51,284 nt of DNA from Thioalkalivibrio denitrificans (GCF_002000365.1 NZ_MVBK01000035.1:490-51773), one strand, 5' to 3'; shown: positions 8,116-16,401, counted from the first letter of the stretch. Notes: generated by a model not told the origin, from the letters alone. A program made the numbers and translations.

Positions 8116-8763
8116 GTGATGAATCACAGGCGCGCAACCTTCTCGGCCCCGGGCGTGGTGCAGGTGCTGCTCGCCTTAGTGCTCCTGTCCCCTGCTATTG
8201 CGGCAGAGGCGCCCGGCGAGGTGTCGCCGCCCTCCACGCAAACCGTGCGTGGTGTCAGTGAGAGCGACGCGGCTGTCTTCATATATGCCGGTCAGTGGAG
8301 CGCAAACCGCTTCGGGGAGATCGTGGGCTTGCGGTCGAATTTCCGCAGCTCGTATCTGGCCGCGGCGGGCGCCTCGCGCGTTCTGCATCGTTTCAACGAG
8401 CACCTGCACCTGGAGGGCGAGATCAACGCGGCCCGTCACTGGGGAAAGCAGCACCACTTCGAGCTCAATGCCGCCGCCAGCCTGCGCTGGACCACGTTTC
8501 CGTGGGATCGCTTCCTGAACACCTCGATTGCCCACGGCTTCGGGCCGTCCTATGCCTTCGAGCGTCCGCCCATCGAGACGCGTGAGGACCGGCGTGCCAC
8601 CCGTGTGCTCGTGTTCATGGTGACCGAAGTGACCACGGCGCCTCCACACAGTACGCCCTGGGAAGGCTTCGTCCGCATTCACCATCGCTCGGGGGCGTAT
8701 GACGTGGTCAGCAGGTCGGCCGGGTCCAATTTCGTTACCGCGGGGCTCCGTTACCGCTTCTGA
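8116..8763 (+). CDS. PagL-like outer-membrane beta-barrel protein
   Basis: A 215-residue secreted protein. A signal peptide ends near IAAEA (about residue 30), and alternating strands end in LRYRF with the terminal Phe typical of outer-membrane barrels. RIHHRSGAYDV (about 183-193) resembles the HxS active site of the lipid A 3-O-deacylase PagL / acyloxyacyl hydrolase family, and the C-terminal SNFVTAGLRYRF fits the last PagL strand. It is probably an outer-membrane enzyme or a relative that has lost activity. Two ATGs (8116, 8119) are possible starts; neither has a strong ribosome site. Confidence 0.72.
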   Translation: MMNHRRATFSAPGVVQVLLALVLLSPAIAAEAPGEVSPPSTQTVRGVSESDAAVFIYAGQWSANRFGEIVGLRSNFRSSYLAAAGASRVLHRFNEHLHLEGEINAARHWGKQHHFELNAAASLRWTTFPWDRFLNTSIAHGFGPSYAFERPPIETREDRRATRVLVFMVTEVTTAPPHSTPWEGFVRIHHRSGAYDVVSRSAGSNFVTAGLRYRF

Positions 8764-8815
8764 GATCTGCGGGTTGGTGCCTGCCCCGCCACAACGCCCC
8801 TGCGGCGGTGTCCGG

Positions 8816-8839
8816 CGTGGCAACGGCTACCTTGCCACG
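8816..8839. terminator. Hairpin between convergent genes
   Basis: CGTGGCAA (8816-8823) and TTGCCACG (8832-8839) form a perfect 8-bp stem with an 8-nt loop just after the outer-membrane protein gene; it overlaps the end of the convergent gene. No T-tract follows, so terminator function is only possible. Confidence 0.35.
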
Positions 8840-9699
8840 GGGTGACGCTCACCCTCCACAACCACCCAGTGCCGGCCTTCCTCGAACCGGAACTCAATGG
8901 GGTAGTCGAAGCGTCGTTCGCTGTAGAAAGGGGAGTCGGGCGCGAGGTAATGCGTCGCGGCATGGCGCGGCAGGGTGCGCAATTCTTGCGGCTCAAGCAG
9001 GGGTGCCAGCCGTGCGATGACAGACAGTGTGCCGCGATGGACGACGGGCTCCTGGCCGCGATATTCGCGCTCCACCACCGCGCGGATCAGGTCCGCGTAG
9101 TCCACCGTCAACACGCGATAGGCCTCACGATCCGGCAGTTCCAGTTCGTGGCGCTGGCGCTCCAGCAGGCGATCTTCACTGTCCCGGACCAGCAGTTCGA
9201 GGGCGTGCATTCCTGCGCGTTCGCCTCGCGTGATCAGGGCGATGTCGATGCCCCGGCCGTCACGCCGGTGCGTGGCACGAACGTCCGCAACCGTCTGACG
9301 GGCGTCAAGCATCTGCTCGAGATAGCCCTGACGAACCGTGAGCGCCGTGTGTTGAGCGTAGAGTTGATACGCGCCCAGAAAGGCAGCGACTATGGCCGTC
9401 GCAATCAGAATGTGGGCCCGGCGGTGCTCGATGGCCAGCTCACTGGCCTCGAGTGACAGGGACTGCATCCTCCGGCCAAACAGATAGCCGACTGTGCTGC
9501 AAATCAGGACAGCGGCCGTGAAGCCGGCGATGGCCAGCCCGTAGAGGAGGGTGCCTGTACCCTCTCCCCACGGGCCTTCGCCGTAAACAATCAGAAACAG
9601 GACAGTCACGCCGAGACCGGTGGCAATAGCCACCGCGCCGTAGCCGAGGATGATTCCCCACAATAACCCGACCAGCAGGTACTTGCGCACCAGATCCAT
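8827..9699 (-). CDS. Uncharacterised membrane protein with a soluble C-terminal domain
   Basis: A 290-residue protein with three hydrophobic segments (about 7-40, 48-72 and 94-112), followed by a charged C-terminal domain (about 115-290) rich in Arg and Glu, with RDSEDRLLERQRHELELPDREAY. The layout looks like a sensor or membrane-anchored protein, but no HAMP, kinase or GGDEF motif is present. No family is recognised. It is divergent from the ABC-2 permease gene across a 314-bp gap. Confidence 0.7.
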   Translation of the reverse strand: MDLVRKYLLVGLLWGIILGYGAVAIATGLGVTVLFLIVYGEGPWGEGTGTLLYGLAIAGFTAAVLICSTVGYLFGRRMQSLSLEASELAIEHRRAHILIATAIVAAFLGAYQLYAQHTALTVRQGYLEQMLDARQTVADVRATHRRDGRGIDIALITRGERAGMHALELLVRDSEDRLLERQRHELELPDREAYRVLTVDYADLIRAVVEREYRGQEPVVHRGTLSVIARLAPLLEPQELRTLPRHAATHYLAPDSPFYSERRFDYPIEFRFEEGRHWVVVEGERHPVAR

Positions 9700-10013
9700 G
9701 ACTTTTCAGCCCATCTCCCGGCTCGACCGCCGACAGCGGACGCCATAACTTCAGACAGACTCGTAGAATAAACACCCGCCCCGGGGATTGCCATTTCCCC
9801 CAGTGGGAAGAGGCTTCCGTGCATTTCACGGTCAGCCTGCTGCGGGAAACGTTCGGCACCCATTACAATGCATGTTGCCGGCTGATTCGATCAGGACGGC
9901 CGGCGATTTGTTGCCGGCGCATCGTCGACCGATAGATCCATCCACGTTGGACATCCTGTTCGGATGCCCGGAACGGACACCACACTGGACACCCCTCCAC
10001 CCTGTTGCCACTG
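9700..10013. other. Intergenic region between divergent genes
   Basis: This 314-bp stretch separates a minus-strand membrane protein gene from the plus-strand ABC-2 permease gene and should hold both promoters. I see no strong operator, RNA or conserved small gene; frames crossing it are shadows of the permease gene. Confidence 0.4.
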
Positions 10014-10814
10014 ATGTCCCCCGTCTCTCCCATCCGCATTTACGCCATGATCCTGCGCTACCTGTACCTGTTGCGCGGGTCGTGGCCGCGCATCCTGGAG
10101 CTGGCGTACTGGCCGACGGTGCAGATGATCCTCTGGGGCCTGATCACGCAGTTCTTCACGGGCCACAGCGAGTGGGTGGCGCAGGCGGCCGGGATCCTGA
10201 TCGCTGCAGTGCTGTTGTGGGACGTGCTGTTCCGGGCCCAGCTGGGCGTGACGCTGCCCTTCTACGAGGAAATGTACTCGCGCAACCTGGGGCACCTGTT
10301 CGTGAGTCCGCTTCGGCCCTGGGAACTGGTGGTGGCGCTGCTCGGGATCAGCCTGGTGCGCACCCTGATCGGCGTGCTGGCGGCGGCGCTGCTGGCCATT
10401 CCGCTGTATCACTACTCCATCTTCGAGATGGGTTTGCCGCTGCTCGCATTCTTCACGCAACTGCTGGTGATGGGATGGGCGCTGGGACTGATGATCAGCG
10501 CGCTGGTGCTGCGCCTCGGGATGGGGGCGGAGAGCCTGGCGTGGGTGGGTGTGTTCGCGCTCGCGCCGCTTTCGGGCATCTACTATCCGGTGGAGACGCT
10601 ACCCGACTGGCTCGAGCCGGTGGCGCTGGCCCTGCCCTCGGCGCACGTCTTCGAGGGCATGCGCGCGGTGCTGATCGACGGCGTCTTCGACACCGGTCAC
10701 TTCCTCGCCGCCCTGCTCCTCAACGGCGTCTACATCGCCTTCGGCGTGGCGGTCTTTCTATGGTCATTCCAGTCGGCGCGACGACGGGGGGCCTTGTTGC
10801 AGATGGGGGAGTGA
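10014..10814 (+). CDS. ABC-2 type transporter permease
   Basis: A 266-residue ABC-2 permease with six hydrophobic segments: about residues 35-55, 58-75, 105-130, 140-165, 172-192 and 230-252. Family marks are YLYLLRGSWPRILELAYWP, YEEMYSRNLGHLFVSPLRPWE (the coupling-helix region) and FALAPLSGIYYPVETLPDWL with ALPSAHVFEGMR, typical of drug or polysaccharide-type exporters such as NodJ. The ATG at 10014 is chosen over an upstream TTG. No ATPase gene lies beside it, so its partner must be encoded elsewhere. A nested inverted repeat begins 10 bp after the stop. Confidence 0.85.
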   Translation: MSPVSPIRIYAMILRYLYLLRGSWPRILELAYWPTVQMILWGLITQFFTGHSEWVAQAAGILIAAVLLWDVLFRAQLGVTLPFYEEMYSRNLGHLFVSPLRPWELVVALLGISLVRTLIGVLAAALLAIPLYHYSIFEMGLPLLAFFTQLLVMGWALGLMISALVLRLGMGAESLAWVGVFALAPLSGIYYPVETLPDWLEPVALALPSAHVFEGMRAVLIDGVFDTGHFLAALLLNGVYIAFGVAVFLWSFQSARRRGALLQMGE

Positions 10815-10823
10815 CCGTTTGTT

Positions 10824-11069
10824 AACCACGAAGCTCACGAAGGATTCCTGGAATGGGACTGCGTTGCCCGCATTGGATGGTGCACAGATCATTGACATGA
10901 GGGGCACTGGCGGGATTGGTCGTTATGACTCTCGCGAAGCCGCGAAGCCCGCAAAGATTGCGAGCGTGCGGAAAAGCCATACAGCCCGACAGCCCAATTT
11001 TTCCTTGGCGGGCTTCGCGGCTTTGCGAGAGAAATGCTTTTCTTCGTGTTCTTCGTGAGCTTCGTGGTT
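10824..11069. repeat. Nested double inverted-repeat element behind the permease gene
   Basis: The outer arms 10824-10842 and 11051-11069 are a perfect 19-bp inverted repeat built from CACGAAG units about 9 bp apart. The inner arms 10930-10952 and 11008-11030 match at 22 of 23 positions and use a related but different unit (GCGAAGCC, also about 9 bp). The two families are nested one inside the other, and the element fills the space between the permease stop and the convergent DUF3775 gene. No coding potential is seen in it. Confidence 0.8.
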
Positions 11070-11085
11070 CAAAGAACAAGAGCCG

Positions 11086-11472
11086 CTAATCCTCGCAGCT
11101 GTACCCCAGCAGTGCGAGGCCTTCGGTGAGGTAGTCGGACACCAGGGGGGTGGCGATGAGGTATTCGGCAGTGGTGGGGGTCCAGTTGTCCTTGGCGTCC
11201 TCGACGGCCATGTCCCATTCGTCGGCCTCGTAGTCGCCGCGGCCCAGCCACATCAGCGCCACCAGCTGCACCTGCTGCTCGGGGTCCAGGTCGTCGATCT
11301 GGGTCTTCAGGTCCAGATAGGTGAGGTCGTCGGCGTGATCGGCCAGGATCTGCATGGCCCAGTCGTCGCCGGGGTTGCCCGGCTCCTCGGGGATCACCAC
11401 CTCCTCCTTGGCGTGAAACTCGCGGGAACGCGCAATGACGTCGCAAACGATCTCGGGATTCATCTCCAGCAT
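11086..11472 (-). CDS. DUF3775 family protein
   Basis: A 128-residue acidic protein read from an ATG at 11472 preceded by GGAGG; a longer frame adds 27 poorly supported residues. It contains PDDWAMQ-like GDDWAMQILADHADD, LTYLDLKTQIDDLDPEQQVQLVALMWLGRGDY and a C-terminal TAEYLIATPLVSDYLTEGL, the pattern of DUF3775. It is expected to be cytosolic; the function is unknown. It is the last of three small minus-strand genes (thioredoxin, DUF2288, DUF3775) with about 100-bp spacers. Confidence 0.8.
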   Translation of the reverse strand: MLEMNPEIVCDVIARSREFHAKEEVVIPEEPGNPGDDWAMQILADHADDLTYLDLKTQIDDLDPEQQVQLVALMWLGRGDYEADEWDMAVEDAKDNWTPTTAEYLIATPLVSDYLTEGLALLGYSCED

Positions 11473-11574
11473 GGGCAGCCTCCGGAGTGTGTGGCCAGAC
11501 CGAACACCCGGCGGCACAACACCCTCCGGGCCCTGACCGGGATCATAGATCACCCGAGCGGCGCCGACCCGTGC

Positions 11575-11871
11575 CTATTGCTCCTGTACCACCACCCAGG
11601 GCGCGGCCACCACCGCCCGGAACCTGGCGCTGCGGTCCTGCCAATCCCGCGCCTGCTCGTCCGTGGCGGGGTTGACCTGACCCGTGTCGAGCCAGCTGGT
11701 CATGGTGTCCTTGTCATCCTCCACCATGCGGGCGGCCACTTCCACCAGGTCCAGTTCACGGGCCACGTGGATGACCACGCCGCGCGCGAAATGGCGCTCC
11801 AGTTCGGACCAGGAGATAGGGCCGGTCTCGGCCTCGAGTCTTGCACGCAGTTGTTCCGGGCTGTCGGCCAT
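11575..11871 (-). CDS. DUF2288 family protein
   Basis: A 98-residue protein starting MADSPEQLRARLEAETGPISW. The pattern SWSELERHFARGVVIHVARELDLVEVA, DWQDRSARFRAVVAAPWVVVQE is that of DUF2288, a short gammaproteobacterial family of unknown function. The ATG at 11871 has only a weak ribosome site; an in-frame extension to 11961 is possible but not like the family. It lies downstream of the membrane thioredoxin on the same strand. Confidence 0.82.
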   Translation of the reverse strand: MADSPEQLRARLEAETGPISWSELERHFARGVVIHVARELDLVEVAARMVEDDKDTMTSWLDTGQVNPATDEQARDWQDRSARFRAVVAAPWVVVQEQ

Positions 11872-11979
11872 CAGCAGCGCACCGGTTGCGAGAGACAGGT
11901 TAGAAGATACAGCCAAAACACCGGAACGGGTAGGGTTTTGTTCCAGTCCGATCCGATCCATGCCGGCTGTGCCAAGGCC

Positions 11980-12414
11980 CTACATGGGTACGCCCTGGTC
12001 CCTGTCGTCGTCGTCCGTATCCCAGGCGCCCACCAGATCGCGGATCTGCTGTTCGTTGCGAGAACCGGTCAGCATGCGCTCGATGCGCCCCTCGCTGATG
12101 ACCACCAGCGTGGGCGTGCCTATCACACCGAGCCGGCGCACCAGTTCGCGTTCCTCCAGCGCGTTGATCTTGACGATGTCATTGCGCTTGTCCAGCAGGG
12201 GATTGATGACCATGGACGTGGGTCCGCACACGTGGCAGCCGGGCCGCCAGAAGTACAGGATCAGCCGCGGTTGGTCGAGGTGACGCGGCGCCAGCACGTC
12301 ATCCAGCCGCGGCGCAGCCCGCCCGCGCTGGTTGCGGGTGCGCCACAACAGCCAGAACTGTGACGCCACCAACAGGGCGATGAACAGGAATGTGTACCAG
12401 CCGAATCGCGTCAT
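11980..12414 (-). CDS. Membrane-anchored thioredoxin-fold protein
   Basis: A 144-residue protein with one N-terminal membrane segment (about 5-25) and a thioredoxin domain. The active-site motif is C60-H-V-C63 in FWRPGCHVCGP, and the cis-proline loop is GVIGTPTLVVISEGRIERMLTG. The signal-anchor suggests that the redox domain faces the periplasm. The Asp/Arg-rich tail (DTDDDDRDQG) is unusual. It could reduce or oxidise exported proteins; no partner is identified next to it. Confidence 0.85.
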   Translation of the reverse strand: MTRFGWYTFLFIALLVASQFWLLWRTRNQRGRAAPRLDDVLAPRHLDQPRLILYFWRPGCHVCGPTSMVINPLLDKRNDIVKINALEERELVRRLGVIGTPTLVVISEGRIERMLTGSRNEQQIRDLVGAWDTDDDDRDQGVPM

Positions 12415-12570
12415 GGCAGTCGTTTACGCATAGACGTAAGGAAGCGCTTTCGCCTTACCCCTCTCGCCTCGCTCCTCACGCAAGAATCCCGTTCAGGTTG
12501 AGTTCAGTGCCCTGCAGGCACCCTGACACTGCCGGGCGATGTGCCCGCAAGCGAACGAGGAGAAGCCGTC

Positions 12571-12915
12571 ATGCGAAAATCCATCATCCGCCTCGGCGCC
12601 GGCGTACTGGGCGCCGCCCTGCTGCTGCCGGGCATGGCCATGGCCGGACACTACGGTTACGGCGGCCCGAGCAGCGTGACCACCATCACTTACCATACGA
12701 CCCACGTGCGCGGCGGGCCGCCGGCCTGGGCCCCGGCGCACGGCTATCGACACAAGCATAGCCCCCGACACCACTCGCGCCACTACCGGGGCTACCGCAA
12801 GCCGGTGGTCGTGCACCAGCCGCCGGTCTACCACCGGGCGCCCAGAACGGTGTATCACGCGCCCCCGAGCCGCAGCACACTGGACTTCACGGTGCGCTAC
12901 AGCACGCAGTTCTGA
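12571..12915 (+). CDS. Small secreted His/Tyr/Pro-rich protein
   Basis: A 114-residue protein with a signal peptide (MRKSIIRLGAGVLGAALLLP, cut near AMA-GH) and a low-complexity mature part rich in His, Tyr, Arg and Pro (HKHSPRHHSRHYRGYRKP). The ATG at 12571 follows GAGGAGAAG. The histidine-rich composition could bind metals, but no family is recognised. The next gene is another small envelope protein on the same strand. Confidence 0.75.
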   Translation: MRKSIIRLGAGVLGAALLLPGMAMAGHYGYGGPSSVTTITYHTTHVRGGPPAWAPAHGYRHKHSPRHHSRHYRGYRKPVVVHQPPVYHRAPRTVYHAPPSRSTLDFTVRYSTQF

Positions 12916-12998
12916 CGCGACCCGGGGGTTCAGTCCGTGTTCAGCGGGTCTCCGGCATGCTGGGCACGGACCATCCCCCATAGCGAGGAGACACAGCC

Positions 12999-13535
12999 AT
13001 GAAATCCCGAATTCTGTTGACCTCCCTGGCCCTGACGGGGCTTGTCCTGGGCGGAACGGCCCAGGCCTACGACCGGCCGGGCGGTGTGTTCTATGACCAG
13101 GCACGGGTGGTTGACGTGCGGCCCATCAAGGAGATCGTGCGCGTGGCGAGCCCCCAGGAGGAGTGCTGGACCGAGCCCGTGCGCCATGTGCATCGCACCG
13201 GTCCCGATACGGGCACCTACGCGCTGACCGGCACCATCATCGGCGGCGTGCTGGGCAACCAGGTCGGCAAGGGCGACACGCGCCGGGCCGCTACGGCCAT
13301 CGGTACCGTGGCCGGTGCCATGATCGGTGCCGATATGGCCCGCAACCGCCAGCAGACGCAGGTGTACACGACCCACGAGCAGCACTGCCGGGTGGTGGAC
13401 CGCTACTACGAGGAGGAGCGTCATGCGGGTTACCGGGTGACCTACCGCTACCAGGGCCGGGAGTACACCCGCAACATGTCCTACAACCCCGGCTCCACGG
13501 TCAGGGTGAGGGTCTCGGTGGCGCCGGCGGACTGA
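12999..13535 (+). CDS. Glycine-zipper 2TM surface protein (17-kDa antigen family)
   Basis: A 178-residue secreted protein. Residues 1-24 are a signal peptide ending TAQA-YD. The glycine-zipper stretch is at about 73-110 (GTIIGGVLGNQVGKG, then AIGTVAGAMIGADMA), the Rickettsia 17-kDa / SlyB-like 2TM domain that inserts in or packs against the outer membrane. The C-terminal YRVTYRYQGREYTRNMSYNPG is typical of the gammaproteobacterial members. There is no lipobox cysteine at the signal cut site. GAGGAGACA precedes the start. Confidence 0.88.
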   Translation: MKSRILLTSLALTGLVLGGTAQAYDRPGGVFYDQARVVDVRPIKEIVRVASPQEECWTEPVRHVHRTGPDTGTYALTGTIIGGVLGNQVGKGDTRRAATAIGTVAGAMIGADMARNRQQTQVYTTHEQHCRVVDRYYEEERHAGYRVTYRYQGREYTRNMSYNPGSTVRVRVSVAPAD

Positions 13536-13589
13536 GAAAGCAACACCGCGCCACTTCCACGCCGGGGCTGAGGCGGTAAACTGGGACAC

Positions 13590-13910
13590 ATGATGACATC
13601 CGTTCCGTCTGCCGTGCTTCGGCCCGCCGCACTGGCGGTGCTGCTCCTCGCTTTCGGCGCCTTCGCGGTGCCGGGCGTTGCGGGCACGGTGCTTGAGCCC
13701 CCCGGCGGGCACGCCATGGAGCTGGCACAGGCCAACGGGGTCTCCCTGGATCAGGCGGTGGCCCAGGTGCAGCGGCGTACCGGGGGGCGTGTGCTGTCCG
13801 CCGAGACGCGCATGGAGAACGGCGAACCCGTGCACCACATCCGGGTGCTGACGGACAATAACCGGGTGCGCACCATCCGCGTGCACGGCCATACCGGGGA
13901 GTGGCTCTGA
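13590..13910 (+). CDS. PepSY-domain exported protein
   Basis: A 106-residue protein with an N-terminal signal peptide (to about residue 32) and one PepSY domain (VSLDQAVAQVQRRTGGRVLSAE, then VHHIRVLTDNNRVRTIRVHGHTGE). Its stop codon overlaps the ATG of the response regulator (TGATG at 13908-13912), so the three genes form one coupled operon. PepSY proteins in this position are thought to modulate the sensor or a periplasmic enzyme; direct evidence for this one is lacking. Confidence 0.85.
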   Translation: MMTSVPSAVLRPAALAVLLLAFGAFAVPGVAGTVLEPPGGHAMELAQANGVSLDQAVAQVQRRTGGRVLSAETRMENGEPVHHIRVLTDNNRVRTIRVHGHTGEWL

Positions 13911-14596
13911 TGCGGGTCGTGGTGATCGAGGACGAAGCCCCCCTGCGCGAACAGTTGCGCGAGCGGCTGGAGGCGGAAGGCTGGATGGTGGACACCAGCG
14001 CCGACGGTGAGGACGGCCTGTACCAGCTTACCGAGTACCCGGTGGACGTGGCGGTGGTGGACCTGGGTCTGCCGCGCCTGCCGGGGCTGGAGGTCATCCG
14101 CCGCCTGCGCGCCGGGGGCGGCAAGGTGCCGGTACTGATCCTCACGGCCCGCAGCCAGTGGCAGGAGAAGGTGGAAGGCCTGGAGGCGGGCGCGGACGAC
14201 TACCTGGCAAAGCCGTTTCACATGGAGGAACTGGTGGCGAGGATCCGGGCGCTGGCCCGGCGCGCTGCGGGCAGCACCGACGGTCGACTGACCCTCGGTC
14301 CCCTGGTGCTGGACACCGGTGCCCAGACGGTCACCCGGGACGGCACGCCGGTCTCCCTGACCACCTTCGAATACCGGGTCCTCGAGTATCTCGCCCGCCA
14401 CGCGGGACAGGTGGTCTCCAAGCAGACCCTCACCGACTACCTCTACGCCCACGATGACGACCGGGACTCCAACGTGCTCGAGGTGCTCATCGGCCGATTG
14501 CGCCGCAAGCTGGACCCGGACGGCACCCTGACCCCCATCGAGACCCTGCGCGGACGCGGATACCGGCTGAACCTGGTGGACGCCGGGGATTCATGA
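13910..14596 (+). CDS. OmpR/PhoP-family response regulator
   Basis: A 228-residue two-domain regulator. The receiver domain (1-115) has the acidic pair EDE at 7-9, phospho-acceptor Asp51 in VVDLGLP, Thr79 in LILTAR and Lys101 in LAKPF. The C-terminal winged helix (about 125-222) includes LTTFEYRVLEYLARHAGQVV and RDSNVLEVLIGRLRRKLD, then GRGYRL. It most resembles PhoP/PmrA-type regulators of envelope genes. The start overlaps the PepSY stop, and the stop overlaps the kinase start (ATGA at 14593-14596). Confidence 0.93.
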   Translation: MRVVVIEDEAPLREQLRERLEAEGWMVDTSADGEDGLYQLTEYPVDVAVVDLGLPRLPGLEVIRRLRAGGGKVPVLILTARSQWQEKVEGLEAGADDYLAKPFHMEELVARIRALARRAAGSTDGRLTLGPLVLDTGAQTVTRDGTPVSLTTFEYRVLEYLARHAGQVVSKQTLTDYLYAHDDDRDSNVLEVLIGRLRRKLDPDGTLTPIETLRGRGYRLNLVDAGDS

Positions 14597-15870
14597 GTTC
14601 CCTCAGCCTTCGGGTGGGGCTGATCGCGGCCCTGGTGGTCGCCGTGTTCGCCGTCCTGACGGCGCTCGCGCTGGAGCGCGCGTTCCGCGACAGTGCCGCC
14701 CAGGCACTGGACGAGCGCCTCCATGCCCAGCTTTACCTGCTCATGGGTATCACCGAGGTGGATGCCGCGGGCCGCGTCAATCTGCCGGAACGGCTGCCGG
14801 AAGCGCGTCTCATGCTGCCCGGTTCGGGGCTGGTGGCCGAGGTGCGCACGCCCGACGGCGAGCCCCTCTGGACCTCGCCCTCGGCCCTGGGCCGCGACCC
14901 GGACGCGGATGCCCTGCCGTTTTCCGTGAACCTCACGGTGAACTGGGAATTGGAGGAACGCCTGTACCCGCTGGAGTTTCACATTCGCGAGGATCGCGCC
15001 GCCTTCGAGGCGCAGATCGCGCAGTACCGGCGCAGCCTGTGGGGCTGGCTGGCGGCCATGGCGGTGCTGCTCCTGGCGGCCCAGGCGCTGGCGCTTCACC
15101 AGGGGCTCAAGCCCCTGCGCCGGGTGGCGCGGGAACTGCGCGCGGTGGAGCAAGGCCGGCAGCCGGGCCTGCAGGGGCGCTACCCGGTGGAGCTTCGGGG
15201 TCTGACCGACAATCTCAATACACTCGTTCACCACGAACGCGCCCAGCTGGCGCGCTACCGTGACGCCCTCTCCAACCTGGCTCACAGCCTGAAGACGCCG
15301 CTGGCCGTCCTGCGTGGCAGTCTCGACAGCCGTGAGCCGGACCGCAGGCAGTCCGTGGAGCAACTGGAACGCATGGAGCGCATTGTGGCCTACCAGCTTC
15401 AACGTGCCGCGACGTCCGGGCGGACTGCCCTTAGCGCACCCGTGGCAGTTGCACCACTGGTGAAACGCCTTGGCGTCACGTTGGCCAAGGTGTATGGCGA
15501 CCGACGGGTGGACCTGGAGGTCGACGTGCCCGATGACCTGCAGTTTCGCGGCAACGAGGGCGACCTGATGGAACTGCTCGGGAATCTCATGGACAACGCC
15601 TGGAAGCACGGCGGCAGCCGGGTGCGGGTGGACGCCCGGCAGGACGACCGGGGCCTGGAACTGACGGTGAGCGACGACGGCCCCGGCATCCCGCCCGGCC
15701 AGGTGCCCACCATTCTCACCCGCGGCGGCCGCCTGGACGAGCAGGTCCCTGGGCAGGGCATCGGCCTGGCCGTGGTGGCCGACATCGTGGCCGCCTACGA
15801 GGGCGAGATCGAGATCGACCAGTCTCCCCTCGGCGGCGCCCGCGTACGAATCCGCCTCCCCGATGGGTGA
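14593..15870 (+). CDS. Sensor histidine kinase, PhoQ-like
   Basis: A 425-residue membrane kinase. TM1 is about 8-28, the periplasmic sensor domain about 30-148, TM2 about 149-170, then a short linker and the dimerisation domain with His231 in LSNLAHSLKTPLAVL. ATP-binding motifs are the N box NLMDNAWKHG, DDGPGIP and GQGIGLAVVADIV. It should phosphorylate the preceding response regulator. The periplasmic domain has acidic clusters, as do divalent-cation sensors of the PhoQ class, but the ligand is unknown. A tandem-repeat inverted element starts 5 bp after its stop. Confidence 0.92.
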   Translation: MSSLSLRVGLIAALVVAVFAVLTALALERAFRDSAAQALDERLHAQLYLLMGITEVDAAGRVNLPERLPEARLMLPGSGLVAEVRTPDGEPLWTSPSALGRDPDADALPFSVNLTVNWELEERLYPLEFHIREDRAAFEAQIAQYRRSLWGWLAAMAVLLLAAQALALHQGLKPLRRVARELRAVEQGRQPGLQGRYPVELRGLTDNLNTLVHHERAQLARYRDALSNLAHSLKTPLAVLRGSLDSREPDRRQSVEQLERMERIVAYQLQRAATSGRTALSAPVAVAPLVKRLGVTLAKVYGDRRVDLEVDVPDDLQFRGNEGDLMELLGNLMDNAWKHGGSRVRVDARQDDRGLELTVSDDGPGIPPGQVPTILTRGGRLDEQVPGQGIGLAVVADIVAAYEGEIEIDQSPLGGARVRIRLPDG

Positions 15871-15874
15871 GAGT

Positions 15875-15957
15875 GATTCAAGATTCAAGATTCAAGATTC
15901 AAAGGAGGAGGCTCATTGCCCACGTTCAGCCTCTCTTTGAATCTTGAATCTTGAATC
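15875..15957. repeat. Inverted repeat of GATTCAA units behind the kinase gene
   Basis: The left arm (15875-15904) is four tandem copies of a 7-bp unit, GATTCAA. The right arm (15935-15957) is the inverted form, and 23 bp pair without mismatch around a 30-nt centre. It begins 5 bp after the kinase stop. A second copy of the same family, with opposite neighbours, is at 18766-18868. Confidence 0.85.
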
Positions 15958-15988
15958 TCGATTCACACCCCTGTTACTTGGACTAAAC

Positions 15989-16023
15989 TCACATTCCCAC
16001 TTCCCAATTCACCCTTCTCACTT
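15989..16023. repeat. Single arm of the GGAAGTGGGAAG family
   Basis: This pyrimidine-rich arm (CCCACTTCCCAATTC and similar) is the inverted form of the unit seen at 25402-25550, but its partner arm is not visible nearby. It lies directly in front of the small frame at 16030 and may be the remnant of a longer element. Confidence 0.55.
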
Positions 16024-16029
16024 CCAAAC

Positions 16030-16395
16030 GTGTCCCTCTCGCCCATCCAGGCCGCCCTGCTGCCCCCGCCGATCCGGATCGACACCGATCCGGCCTGGCA
16101 TGCGCCCGTGCGGGGCGAGGCGCAGCGGGGCGGCGAGGAGCCGGTGCGCCGGCCGACCGCGCCCACCGGGGGCGAACACACGGCCGAGCAGCGCCGGGAC
16201 CGGCGCGAGCGTGAAATGCTGGGCCGCCTGCGCGTGGCGCTCGCCGAACCGGAGACGCGGCCGGCCAACGTGATGCGGCGGGGGTCCCAGGTTGCCCTGC
16301 CGCGCACCCCCGCCGACGCGCTGGATCAGCGCATCAGCGCCTTGCTGGGAGACAGCGGGAGCGGGTCGTTGCGAAGGCTGGATGTTAGAGCCTGA
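16030..16395 (+). CDS. Small basic, probably disordered hypothetical protein
   Basis: A 121-residue frame with a GTG start and no clear ribosome site. The product is Pro/Arg/Glu-rich (PTAPTGGEHTAEQRRDRRER) with a helical end (TPADALDQRISALLG). There is no recognised family. Its plus-strand position between two repeat elements and the lack of a better frame favour a real but weakly supported gene; an antisense frame of similar length (16018-16416) looks less protein-like. Confidence 0.35.
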   Translation: MSLSPIQAALLPPPIRIDTDPAWHAPVRGEAQRGGEEPVRRPTAPTGGEHTAEQRRDRREREMLGRLRVALAEPETRPANVMRRGSQVALPRTPADALDQRISALLGDSGSGSLRRLDVRA

Positions 16396-16401
16396 CGGCT
16401 C

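Noticed and set aside
15875-15957. CRISPR-like short tandem repeat
   Set aside because: Units are 7 bp, have no spacers and form an inverted repeat; no cas gene is near.
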